A stretch of 64,000 bases of DNA from Panax quinquefolius (lineage: Eukaryota; Streptophyta; Magnoliopsida; Apiales; Araliaceae), in the NCBI GenBank assembly GCA_020205615.1, contig CM035167.1, positions 30,393,130-30,457,129 on the forward strand, given 5' to 3'. The notes beneath the pieces were generated by a model. The model saw nothing but the letters and a program-made list of their open reading frames with translations, had not been told where the DNA came from and did not search any database. The translations under genes were made by a program, and so were the position numbers. Of the stretch, positions 45,641 to 57,300 are shown piece after piece; the first letter of the stretch is position 1, and each line of letters opens with the position of its first letter.

Positions 45641-46934
45641 ATTTATCAATCATCCTAAAATGGAAAATGCACTAGTTAGCGCCATCAGCACGGTCCATCA
45701 TTATCTCAATGGCGATTCAGATATTATTCACTCACGACTTCATCAACAAATAGAGTTTCTCATATGAACCCTCAGCATCAACATGCGAAAGGACTGGGGC
45801 ATTTTTCCAATTCCAAGAAATAGAAGGAGTTTAAGGCGAGATCAAGCTTCTCATCAAAAAGAAAGGGGTGAACTCCTGAAAGAAATCATAGCGACATAAG
45901 CGTGCCCCTACGAAAGAAGGGGAAACTTCTCAAGAAAGTTCTTAACTCAAAAGAAGAAGGTCAACAATGAAAGGCCTAGCAAATGAAATCTACATCATCA
46001 ACATGCGTTAAGTCCTCACAAATCGAGACCTCTACACCAACGTTCAAATATGGGCAGCGAAAGAATGAATTACACCCTCCAGGGATTTCAGAGACATTCA
46101 AGTCATCAGTTCATCTGGGTTGCGAATCAAACGCTTAAGGAAATGGGGCACAAGCACCCAACAGTGAAATGAAACTCCAAATCACCTCAAGAAGGGTTAG
46201 ACATCTGGTGGTTGTCATCAATCTAACGTAACATCAGGCGAAGTCTAGTGAAGTAATTCGTGGAATATTACTTCAGCGAAGGTATTAGAAGATCTGGTAT
46301 TCTAAACCATTACCATCAACACAGCGCGACATCAACACAGTTCAGCGATGAAAGCTTTGTATACCACCGTTCGAGTGGAAACCAGAAAAGTTTGGCGATT
46401 AGCAGGATAGTCACTGTTGCAACTACCAGCGAATACATCGGGAGGGTCTGGTGATTTCAGAACGTCATCCCCATCAGAGATGTGGAAAAACATCTCAACT
46501 TATCTTCATCAAATAAGCATCAACGATTAAATGCCAAACCATTGGAGTCAACATCAGAATAGGCATCAGCAACGATCGGTCAAGGTAAAGTGATTTGCGA
46601 ATACATTTTAACATTCATCATAATATTCATTACGTTGCGATTTGTGATATGCGATATGCGATTTGCGATATGTGATATACAAAATACGATATGCGAAATG
46701 CGATGTGTGAGTTATGAAGTGCGATTTGGCCAAATGCGAAAAGCGATGTGTGATGTGCAAAATACGATGTGCGATTTACGAACTGCGATTTACGAAAACA
46801 TTGTCACATTCATCATAAACATTCACTATATTGCGATTTACATCGTTGAAAATACCTTGTCATGTTTCAAGTGTCTACTAATCTTTATCATGTCCATTCC
46901 ATTGCATTGTATGAACATGATAAAGAGGGGCATC
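45641..46934 (+). other. Tat 3' non-coding region and polypurine tract
   Basis: No gene recognised. Repeated GACTGGGGCATTTxxCAA phrases (45630 and 45792), a GCGATATG simple repeat (46635-46796) between duplicated AACATTCATCATAA blocks, and a polypurine tract AAAGAGGGG at 46922-46930 just before the LTR. The 165-codon frame at 46590-47087 is a translation of the simple repeat and LTR start. Confidence 0.75.
46635..46796. repeat. Degenerate GCGATATG/GCGATTT simple repeat
   Basis: About 20 copies of TGCGAT-type words with 7-9 bp spacing. Flanked on both sides by AACATTCATCATAA-like sequence (46608-46623 and 46807-46820). Confidence 0.85.
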
Positions 46935-48078
46935 TATAGACACACGAAATTTTCTACTACTGTTACTAACACTGTAGGAGGACAGATTCGTCTTTTAAGA
47001 GGGAACCTTGAAAGACAATCCAAATCTATACCGGATACTACTGAAAGTTCATCATCAAACCCCGGATCGCAATCTGGGAGTAACTAAATCCAACCTTAGA
47101 GATAACCCTGAGGCCTGCAGATACAATACCGGACCACACACCAGAGAAGACCGATTAATCTCAGAGATGACCACGAGGTATCCAGTCTCAGTCCCAACCA
47201 TGGGAATAGGTCAAGCCAGCCTCATAGATGACCCTAAGGATAGTCAAAGTCAACAGAAAGCCAACCTCAGAGATAACCCTGAGAAACGACTGCTACAACT
47301 GTGCGAGAACCGGAGATAACCCGGGAGGGGCAAAATGGTCATTTTGCCAAACTCAACTTCACTTCAAATCAAATACACTCATTTAAACTCAAAATACTTC
47401 AAAACAAGTCCCACAAGAGCGATATCTTAACTCCAGAGTGCAAACTACACGAAACGGCTCATTGGATTGCCTGAGGGTAACCCGGGAACGTCATTTTGGT
47501 CATGGACCCATCTTCCTGGAATCAAAAAAGGTTAAATCATATGTCATTGTCTAGCCCTCGGAAAGAGATTTCCAGAATGATATGGCACGCTTCCATCTGA
47601 CTCCCGGATTGAAAGTTATGAGCGACCGAGCGAACAACGCGTACGTACTTCGACACGTCGGGACCCACACTGCCCGAGGCACCCTGGGAAGCCGCAGGTA
47701 CACCTGCTACTAGGTACTGTAGGTAGACCTGTGGCTCCCCCCTCTATAAATATGGGGCTTGGGGTGCCCATTTTGTAAGAGAAAAAGATAGGGAAACCCT
47801 GCACAATTTGCTCTGCACTCGCCATACAGTGTATTTTCCAACTTTTAAACACCTGTGAGCTCATATATAGCCTCTATTGTACCCACAAAAGCCCAATGTT
47901 TACCCACTCTAAAGATATAGAAGCCTTTTTTAGCAGTCAGCTGTAAGCCTTCTCACACACTTTAGAGTCTTCTCTTCATCTTTGCACACACCCTTCTACA
48001 CGTTGAGAGTCGTATTGCTTGCTTTTGCCTGGACGTCGGTCCGTGGTTTCATTTTAGTCTATATATATATATATATAT

Positions 48079-48109
<31 letters not shown>

Positions 48110-48181
48110 TATATATATATTGACTAACATTATTGAGTTATGCCTCGATTGAGCCTACACTTGATGCAGGGCGTTTATTGC

Positions 48182-48240
<59 letters not shown>

Positions 48241-48391
48241 TTATATATATGAATGTGTGTGGACTACATTCGATGAGCTCGGATTTTATATCCTAGGTGC
48301 GTTTATTCGCTTTATATATATATACTTATATATATGAACTGTGGTGAACTATGTTCGATGAGCTTTAATTTTACATCCGGGTGCATTTATA

Positions 48392-48427
<36 letters not shown>

Positions 48428-49238
48428 TTCCTCTTACTGAGTTTTTTTTTCGTGGCGAGTTGACGCGCCTTCTGACTTTATTTATGTTTTGTCCCGCCTT
48501 GAGTTTCCTCCGTGGCTGTTGATAGCATTTAACAGCTTTATTTACATTTCTGATCCCCCATGGATGTGCTTCGTGGTTTGTGATCCTGTCTGTATATATA
48601 TATTTACAGCTTTTATATATATACCTGCTTATTGCTTTCATATAAACTGCAGTATTTTGTGAGCCTAGGAATCATGTGATCATAGATTCATCCCATTGAA
48701 TCTAGATTCGGTTCCTGTGATGGACATTTTCAGCTGTGAGTAGCTTGTAAATTATTCTACGATGTTTGAATTTCCTCAGATGATTTTCATACCCACGAAG
48801 AAGTCGACATTATTTTTGTATATTATTTTCATACGGATGCCTCACATCCGTCATATAAAATCAATTCAGCCGCTCACTTAATAAAAATGGGAGTGTAAAA
48901 GGTCTCAATTCCTATTGAGCATCAGGGTTTGAAAAAAACCCTCTTTCATAAAACATCACTGCCATATCTTGTTAAAAACTAAATTTTCTAAATAAATTCA
49001 AACCCTGTGTATATAGGTTCGAACGAGGCCTCGCACAACTTTCATATAACAGCACATAAAGAGGCGGTCACCATGGTAACACGGATGTCGGGGGGTGCCT
49101 AACACCTTCCCCCCGCATAAACAAGTCCCCGGACCCTAAACGAATCTCGGTTTCGCCGACCCTTATATCAGTGTCACATCACTGGGTCAATGTGCAAACC
49201 TTTTATTGGTTGTGTTGGTACAACCATTTAAAAAACCA
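46935..49238 (+). repeat. Intact Tat LTR (about 2,304 bp)
   Basis: Starts TATAGACACACG (TG start mutated to TA) after a polypurine tract and ends near ...AAAAAACCA before a primer site. It therefore has internal sequence on both sides. Contains GAGATAACCCTGAG-type repeats (47090-47320), hairpin 47690-47736, TATA box 47745-47752, TA tracts (48061-48120, 48186-48238, 48396-48424) and GGTGTTAGGCACC (minus-strand sense) near 49095-49110. It serves as reference for the scattered minus-strand LTR. Confidence 0.88.
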
Positions 49239-49240
49239 AC

Positions 49241-49255
49241 TTGCGACTCTTAACA
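49241..49255 (+). promoter_or_regulatory. Tat primer-binding site (tRNA-Arg-like)
   Basis: TTGCGACTCTTAACA follows the LTR end by two bases. It resembles the TGGCGACTCC primer site known for Ogre/Tat elements, with substitutions. Confidence 0.65.
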
Positions 49256-49375
49256 GTCCCATCGTCGACATCATACATGTCGGACCTTTTTCACTTATTT
49301 TTTCAAACAAATCTCACCTAAAATGAGAACACCAAAGAACAAGTACCGAAAAGGGACACCCAAAAATCCCGACGT
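49256..49375 (+). other. Truncated Tat leader
   Basis: About 120 bases of leader after the primer site (AGTCCCATCGTCGAC ... CCCGACGTCGA). Cut at a TA tract; no gag follows. Confidence 0.6.
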
Positions 49376-49393
49376 CGACATATATATATTTAT

Positions 49394-49618
49394 ACGGGAA
49401 GCTTCAAGAGCATAATCCTTAAATAGCATAACGCCTTAAATAGCATAATTTTATCAAAACGACGTAGTTTTGGAGGGACGCGGTGGCATTTTTGTAAATA
49501 CCATGCCACCGCGTATTTATAAAAATGCCACCGCGTCTTATCAAAACTACGTCGTTTTGATAAAATTATGCTATTTAAGGCGTTATGCTATTTAAGGATT
49601 ATGCTCTTGAAGCTTTCC

Positions 49619-49620
<2 letters not shown>
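49394..49620. mobile_element. Foldback MITE-like element, 227 bp
   Basis: Nearly the whole unit is one inverted repeat: ACGGGAAGCTTCAAGAG at the left and CTCTTGAAGCTTTCCGT at the right, continuing inward through GCATAATCC, TTAAATAGCATAA, AAAACGACGTAGTTTTG and GACGCGGTGGCATTTTT. Arms are about 105 bases with a short loop near 49500-49512. It sits in a TA tract of the minus-strand Tat LTR, so the target duplication cannot be defined. No coding capacity. The superfamily is unknown; a Mutator-type MITE is one possibility. Confidence 0.85.
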
Positions 49621-49662
<42 letters not shown>

Positions 49663-50297
49663 GCTGTAAACGCTCCGGATGTAAAATCCAGGCTCATCGA
49701 ACAAAGTTCAACACACAGTTCATATATATATATATGTGTACAAACTGAAATAAAACCACGGACCAAAGTCCAGGAAAACACACGCAACACGACTCTCAAC
49801 GTGAAGAATGGTGTGTGCAAATATGAAGAGAAAGGCTTTAAAATGTGTTAGAAGGCTTACAGTGGGCTGCCAAATAAGACTTCTATATCTTTAAACGGAT
49901 GAACACTTGGCTCCCGCCGGTAAAAAAGTAGCTATATGTGAGCTCACAAGTGTTTAAAACGAGAAAGCACTCAGTATAGGGTGAGTACATAGCAAATTTG
50001 ACAGGTCTTCCTTGCCTTTTCTTTTTTCAAAATGGCCACCCCAATCCCTCTATTTATAGAGGGGGTAGCCGCAGGTAGCCACAGATGTACCTGCGGCATC
50101 TCGGGGTGCCCTGGGCTTCGCGGGTCCTGTCGTCTCAAAGTACGTGCACATATGCAATGTAATGTCCGCTCGAACTTTCAGAATTGCAATCCGGACATCC
50201 GATTGAGGTATGTATGACCTATTTTGGACCGCCATTGTTGAGAGTTACACACTGACATGGGATTAGAGGTTGTACGAAGTCAGGAAGATGGGACCAT
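49621..50297 (-). repeat. Tat LTR fragment with core promoter
   Basis: Reverse complement of about 47510-48240: TA tract, TTTTACATCCGGAGCG unit, AACGTGAAGAATGG, TATA box within CCCTCTATTTATAGAGGG (50046-50063), hairpin arms GCCGCAGGT/ACCTGCGGC (50069-50097). It ends at the ACCAT target duplication of the solo copia LTR. Confidence 0.88.
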
Positions 50298-51695
50298 TGT
50301 AGGGTTTTGACACAAAAACGTACAGCGGAAATAGAACGATTTAAAGTAATTTCGAAACCCTAAACAGGATCCATGCGAAAAATAATTAATTCAGTGGTTA
50401 GAAAATATACTGATTAAGAAAGCTAGAAACGATGTTGTCGAATCTCCAATGCAATTCAAACGAACTGCGTCTCTACGGTATCCACACGAACGCTCCGCTG
50501 CGAACCGTAGTACAATCTGCAGTAAAAGGAACTGTGGTACTGGCCTCCAAGGATGAGGATTTTCAGAACTGTTTCTCCCTAGTCTCTCTCTAAGAGCGGC
50601 TAGGGTTTTAGTTAACGAATAATTCCTAAATGGCTGTTATATATCATATATATAGCAATTAAAAAGAATTAATCAAAACCTAATTTAATAAAATCCAAAT
50701 TTATATATATATATATAAATATCTTAATTAAGTCTTAATTAATATACCTATATATATAAATTATCCTATTAATTTATATTCGTAATTTAAATACTATCAA
50801 TTATAAACACTGAGCGACATCTAGTAATGTATCACTGCTACCCAAGTAATAATAAGATCGTAGATTCAATGAAACCTTTCCGTGATCAACGTTTCAATGT
50901 AATTTAATCCTTTTAACCTTGATATCTTAGATTAAACTCGAGTCATGGAATGTGTCATACTCTTCATAATTTAATCTGAGTTTTCTTGATCAATGAGTAG
51001 ACTATATGAAACAAATCACTATTTGAGCATGACCATGCATTTCATAGTCCTACTCAATCAAGAGGCCTATGGATATCACCCATAATAAATAGGAGGGTTA
51101 AATTCCATTTAGATCACTCATATTTCTCACATGATTCATGATGTACCCAATAATCACCTTTATAGTCCACCATATTAAAGGTGACCTTTGATGATATCAA
51201 AGTACATAAATTCTCGTGTAGTAATATAGTGATTTCAGGTCGGAGGACCATTACAACATTGTCACTATGAGAATTTCTAATGACACTTCGATGCTCCACA
51301 TAAAATTCTCATGGTAGGTTTGTCCAGTACATCGTTCTCTAACACATACCTATGTATTGACTTAATATCTCATATATTCATGACCAATGAGATTTGATCA
51401 TCAGTCAATCCACATACTAGTCTCAATGGATCATTTTTGTCGTATCGACAATGATACTCGACTAGGGACATCTAAGAGCAATGATACTAATTGTAATTAT
51501 ATAATCTCATTTTCAAGTCACATACTTGAAACTATATAAATTGTATCACTATTCTAAGGAATTTTATTATGCTAACATTTACATAACGTAGTAAATAAAA
51601 CCATAATAAAATCATTCATTTATTCAATCAAATATAATATCAAAATGTTAAGCAATTATATCAAATAATTGGCCTCTAAGGCATAAACTCTAACA
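50298..51695 (-). repeat. Solo Ty1/copia LTR with ACCAT target duplication
   Basis: 1,398 bp; on the minus strand it starts TGTTAGAGTTTATGCC and ends ...AAAACCCTACA. Flanked by ACCAT at 50293-50297 and 51696-51700. The GTTTATGCCTTAGAGGCCAA start and general character resemble LTRs of the Angela/SIRE-type copia group. No internal sequence. A 61-codon frame at 51114-51299 is unsupported. Confidence 0.9.
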
Positions 51696-52400
51696 ACCAT
51701 GCCCTCCGGTCTTCAAGCTTCAAATTCTATGTGTTACTCTTCGTAATAGTCACTCGGGATTGGATCCTCTTGGATCTTGTGGGACATTTTTGTATAGAAA
51801 TGTATGCTTAAAATGTTGAGATGTCACGATGTGGCGTCAAGGTGGTAAGATGACGCTTTTGCCTCTCACAGGGGTTATTGCCGATTTGGGCTGATAAAGT
51901 AGACGTTGCTCAGGGTTATCTTTGAGATTGGACTGCTACAAGTGTTGAAAGTCCTAAGTGTCATATCTAAGGTGTGCATGTCTTCCCGGTGTTATCTTCG
52001 GGTTTGGTATTGAGTGCCTCGGTGTGAGCATCGAGGTTGAAGCTGATTGCATGCATTTGAAACAAGCATTTCTGGGGTTATCTCCGGACCTGCATTCCTT
52101 GGGGTTATCTCCAAGGTTGGTAACTGTTACTCCTAGTGTTGGGGCTGAGACTGAATATCGCGGGGTTATCTCCGAGATGAATTGGCCTTCTCCAGTGGAA
52201 TTTTTGATATTGGAACTGCTTGCCTCGGGGTTATCTCTGAGTTTGGAACTGATACTCCCGGTGTGTGTTCCATGGTTGAGACTAAACCTCCGGTAGTATT
52301 CGGACTAGATATGAGTTGTCTTCCAGGGTTATCTATGAAAGACGAATCTGCCCTCCTACAATGTCAGTAACAAGTGTGAAGAAAAGTTTGAGTGTCTATG
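51696..52400 (-). repeat. Tat LTR, proximal fragment (U3)
   Basis: On the minus strand begins CATAGACACTCAAAC after the polypurine tract, as at 46935. Contains six or more GGGGTTATCTCCGAG-type repeats (51872-52340), the complement of those in the plus-strand copies. The 112- and 62-codon frames at 51958-52370 are translations of this repeat. Confidence 0.88.
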
Positions 52401-52405
52401 GATGC

Positions 52406-52414
52406 CCCTCTTTA
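52406..52414 (-). promoter_or_regulatory. Polypurine tract of minus-strand Tat element
   Basis: AAAGAGGGG on the minus strand, 5 bases before the LTR start, identical to 46922-46930 of the other copy. Confidence 0.8.
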
Positions 52415-54329
52415 CCATATTCATGCATTACAATGGCATGGATAGGATAAAGAATCCTAGAAACTTGAAATGCAACAAGATAAACATGATGCAGAGTGAA
52501 ACAACATGATGCAAATGTATGATGCATGTGTGTTGGGTTGTTGTCCAACATCTTTGCCGGGATGATTCTGCGGCCATCTTTGTTGCTACTAGGGGATTGG
52601 CAACGATGACCAGATTGGATATGTGATCCAAATCTTTTAGGATGTGGACGTTGGGGTTATCACCAAAGTACTTAATCCTTGATACAAACTGTACAAGAGA
52701 TCTGTGGGGATAACGCTCTGTCTGTTTAAGGATGTGTATAACATATTCCATCATCGATCCTCCTCGATGATGTTGATCTTCCCTAGTTTGTATCGCCAGG
52801 CCCTATCAATGTTCTGTTGGATTTACTGCCAACAGTATGTGTCGTCAGGGCTGCCTGACCTTCGCTGACACATACGTCACGAGATAAAAATCCCTGTTGG
52901 GCATGCTGTCAAGGCGGCTTGACCTTCGTTGACGTGTGAATCAACGGATAAACAAGCGTTATAACCCCCGCCGGGGTTCTGTTTAATCCTCGTTGACGTG
53001 TGTATCAACGTCTGAAATCATTGGATGGTTTCCGACGCTTTGTTGGATTTACTTGCCAATAGTTACAAGGATGTCAAGGTTGTTTAACCTTCATTGATAT
53101 GTGTGTCAACGGATAACATTGCGTTGTAACCCCCGCCGGGGATATGTACTTCGCCATATACAAACGCGTGATGTCCCCGCTGGGGTTATGTTCTGTAGAA
53201 TGCGTGATGCCCCCACCGGGGATCTCTTCTTGAGACTACGTGATGCCCCCGCCGGGGATCTAATTGAAAATTAGGGTGACGACTTTGAGTTGGCGGCATT
53301 GGACATGCGTAAGGTATTACCGAGTGTGATTTATAACAGTTGAGATCATCGACATAGTTTTCCCTGTGCTCGGGAGAATACCAATGAGTGATGTACAAAC
53401 CAATGGCTTGATCTGGGAAAAACTAGGATTGTAAGTTATTCTGCTCAATCTCATAGCATTTTTATTCATGATTTGGCTTTTTTAGCTTATGAGAACTCCG
53501 TTGCAACTCAAACTGGACTAAGATGGTGGGGTGGGACTCACGTATGGGTGCCATAGGTACACCTGTAGCAGCCGTAAATGGACCTGCAACCAGCTGTGGA
53601 TGGCTATTAATGTTACAGGTTGTATTATCAAGTCATTTCATGTTGCGCCGCGAAGGAAATTTGAGAGCTCTTCTTCAGATATACTGAGTTCAGACGTCCT
53701 TCTACAAATTCTGCCACCGTACAAGTGTTCTACATTGTCCTGGTAACGTATGCATGTCTTCTTTATCAGTTTTATCCGTTGGAAAATGACTTATCACATA
53801 AAATGCATCTAAACACATAGTAATGAATATGCATTCTCAAATGACTTGATAAAAAATATGCAACATATTAAATGTTAGTATTAAACCATGCTGAACATAA
53901 TGATGTGAAAAAATTTGAGTTTTGAGACAGTCAAATTGGTACCTTTTCTGCTATTTCTTATCCTATTTGAGGACAAATGAGCAAAAGGTAAAAATGCAAA
54001 GTAATCCTGGTAATTAAACTACCCTTATAGATTGATGACTTTAAATTTTTAATGCATATAGTATGTATATGACTGTGGGCAGGTGTGCTACTGAATGGCC
54101 ACCTAGTCATGCCTATGTGCATGTGGATAGTCCTATTTACAAAGTAGACAATGGCAACATTTTCCAAAATGTAGGCATTGAATAGTCATACATTTTTAAC
54201 TATATTGTAGATGTATGTTAAAGTAATGCATGCATGCATGTAGTCTAAAATGCATTTTGAAAAGAAAACTCCAGGTTAGATATTACCACACCCTTTTTAA
54301 GGTGATTTTGAGACTTTTGTCCAGATATT
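52415..54329. other. Tat 3' non-coding region with GC-palindrome minisatellite
   Basis: Lies between the LTR and the antisense gene. 52840-53265 holds repeated phrases: TTGACGTGTGTATCAACG-like blocks and the palindromic CCCCGCCGGGGATCT (near 52965, 53135, 53175, 53215, 53245). 53530-53600 resembles the LTR upstream hairpin (GTACACCTGTAGCAGCC). 53760-54329 shows nothing recognisable and may hold the promoter of the plus-strand gene. Frames of 60-108 codons here have no support. Confidence 0.65.
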
Positions 54330-57300
54330 ATGGATCCGGATTAGCCGAGTAGTTCCCGCAGGACCACTTCTAGTGTATGGAGAAGGGCTTATGAAGTGCC
54401 TCGACCCCATTTTGTTAGAAAGCGTCATCGGTTAGTGGAGGCGGGGATTCGTCCAGTCTAGGTTGATGTGCTAGATGTCGAGGACGAGGAGGAGGATGTT
54501 CCGGTTGCGGACCCCGCTCTTGCTGTACATGTTCCCCGTAGGGACCTCCCGAGTATTCAGGTGGCAAACCCAGAGCTCCTGGGTGATTTGAGTCGACATC
54601 CCTCGATGTATTTGCATGCCAACGAGGTATAACGTTAGATCTTAATCTTCCTTCTTTCCTATTGATGAGGAGTAAAGGATTTTGATGTTGATCTGCATTT
54701 CATGTAGGTTCTCGGCTTTACACTGCCTCGTGGGAACTAGTTAAGCAGTCACTCCATGTACCAGGCTCTGCATCCTGACTATAGAGCGATTGTGCATGAT
54801 TGGGGATTTGGGGCGTTCTTTTCCATCCTTCCCCGTCGTTGTCCCTGGGGTTACCTCAGGGTATTGTATGAGCGCTTGTCTCACCAGACTCAGTCACTCC
54901 ATTTCATGGACTGTGAGGTGATGATGACGCCGATGGATTGGCGGTTTATCACATTTATGGAGTTTTTGAGGGGCACCAGTGCCTTGCATGGCGGATATTA
55001 CCCCTACTGCCGTTAGATCCTTGTTGGGAGTTCCAGCGGAGGCGCTCAAGGGTAGGACTGTCCGTATGGGTCCTTTGAGCGTAGATGTTATGAGTGGGCT
55101 GTTGAGCAAGCCCATGCCAGATGATGTCAGAGTTAGGAATCACATTCTTCGACGATTGTTCCTGATGATCATTAGGGGCTGCTTTATAGCAGATGACTCT
55201 TCTACGGTGTCGTTCGCTTTGATCAGCGCCACGCGACATGTGGACTGTATAGGAGAGTATGACTGGGGTTCCTACATCTTCGCCTATTTCCTCAAGGGCA
55301 TGCGTATGCATTCGCAATGCTTGACCAAGGCTTGGTTAGGATTCTACCCATTTCTGCTGGTGAGTATTTCTCTTGTAGTTTCCCATATGTAGGTTAAGAG
55401 TGTTTACGGACCGCAAATGTTTATCTTTGTGTCAGTAGTTTTGGGCCTCTGAGAAACTTCCATGCTTGCGTCCTATGAGTGCGTTAGGTTTAGATACATA
55501 TCCACGAGGACGGCGATGGAATCATTCCATACTGGTGGAGGTCCCTGTAGCAGAGGGTTTTACTCATTGTCGCCTATAGCTGGAGTTTTTGATAGCTGAT
55601 GTCATCACATGGATTCCCTATTCTGGGAAGCACTTGGCCATGAGATTTGAGGATGGTTACCCGACTGGTGTTGAGTACGTGATTTCCACCCGTAGGGTTC
55701 CTCTCTTTACTGATGGAGCACTCCCTGTATTTTTAGTTGTACAGAGATGATGTCGTAGATGATGATATACTTAGGAATGTATGTACAGTTTTTCATTCCC
55801 TATACCATATTTCCATCTATTATCTATAATGCATGTATCATGTTATGCATATGTATGTATGTCCAGAGATATTCAGCATTGACCCCCGGATGGTCTTATG
55901 ATACGGCCCACACACATGTCTTCTTCGACAGTCAGCTGCATATATCATACCCCACCATTTTTGGAGGTATCACGTCTTAGATCGTGGTATGATAGTATGT
56001 CACCATCAGACAGGGTGACTGTAGATCAGATATTGTAGCATACTATGACCCTCTTGATATTTCAGGTTATCGCAGGATTTGTGGAGGGCATGCTGGATCA
56101 CTGGGTAGGAAAGGCATTTTTTCCGGTTTGGGACCCAGGAGTTGACTCCGACTCTAGAGGAGTATGCACGTTTGACGATGCTACCACTTGACAGACTTTG
56201 TGTGCATATGGCTATTGGGGACATGATTCGACAGTTCATGATCCTCACTAGATTGAGGCATAGGGTTGTACAGGATGAGATCACATCCGGCCATGTGATA
56301 TCCCAACGTTTTTTGTTTGACAGATTTGGCTCTGAGGACAACTATGCTTGTTATTCTGGGGATTTCACCATAGCAGAGGATCAATGACATTTTGCCAGAG
56401 TGGATGCATTCTTGATGTTCATAGTGGCGTATGTGTACATTCCACGATATATGGTCGAGCTGGATATCAATATTATCATGACAATGAGAGCTCTTAGGGA
56501 GGGTTATACCATTATTTCGATGATTGTGGGAGAGACACTGAGGTCGGCCACATTTTGCAGCACTTACCATTCAGGGGTATACACAGGTAGTTCGGTCATG
56601 TTGTACGTGTGGTTTATGTCACACTTGAGACCGATGGGGACCTTCCGCCGACATGGGTATTGCTTCAGCCATGATATAGCTATGTCTTACTCCTTTCCGC
56701 CATCGGAGTGTACAGACGCTATGTCTTGGTCTATGTTCTTGGCGAATATCAGAGATCCATTTAGCATTCTGCCGTGCACAAGGCTTAGCTCACCCTATAG
56801 CTTCATTACTCATGCTTCGGGCATGGACTATCTCCCTCTGGTAGGATTGAGGAGCATGACTATCGATCCCGGGTGTACGCATGTTGGGATCAACGTGAGA
56901 TAGATAATTTCTCTATTAGCCATCCGGGCTATTCGCCATAGTATTATGCGTGGATGGAGACAGAGGCTTCATCGGCTGTGGCAGTATCCTAAGTGTCTGG
57001 TAGTGAGTTAGATGATGGAGAGCCCATGGAGGACATTTATTCCCACATCGATGAGGAGCCACTTACTGGGTTGCCATCATCTCCTTTAGATTCTCCCAGT
57101 ACTAGCACTGTTGTGATCCAGCATTCGGCACAATACTTTAAGCAGAGTCTTCATCTAATTACCTTAGAGAGAGATCAGGCTAGAGCCTTGATGTTGACAG
57201 CCCTTGATGGGAGAGACGTAGCTCTGTTAGAGAGAGACGAGGCATTAGCTCGTAGAGATGCCGCTGTTGTTGAGCGGGATGAGGCTAGATCAGCCAGAGA

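Larger units (their letters stand above)
40778..49375 (+). mobile_element. Plus-strand Tat composite: LTR - deleted internal - LTR - leader
   Basis: Begins with TGTAGACACTCG directly after a TA tract and ends in a Tat leader at 49375 before another TA tract. Components: 5' LTR cut at 42618, filler, pol fragments (42658-44551), spacer, remnant of the antisense ORF, 3' non-coding region, polypurine tract, full LTR (46935-49238), then a primer site and leader. LTR copies differ by about 10% by eye, so it is old. The right end is not an LTR, so it is a recombinant rather than a clean insertion. Confidence 0.8.

Noticed and set aside
46590..47087. A 165-codon open frame
   Set aside because: It spans a simple repeat and the LTR start, with biased composition and no homology signal.
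51958..52370. Overlapping 112- and 62-codon frames with repeated Leu-Gly-Leu-Ser
   Set aside because: They are translations of the GGGGTTATCTCC repeats of the Tat LTR.
52428..52754. A 108-codon minus-strand frame next to the LTR
   Set aside because: It lies in the Tat 3' non-coding region, with no counterpart found in the other Tat copy.
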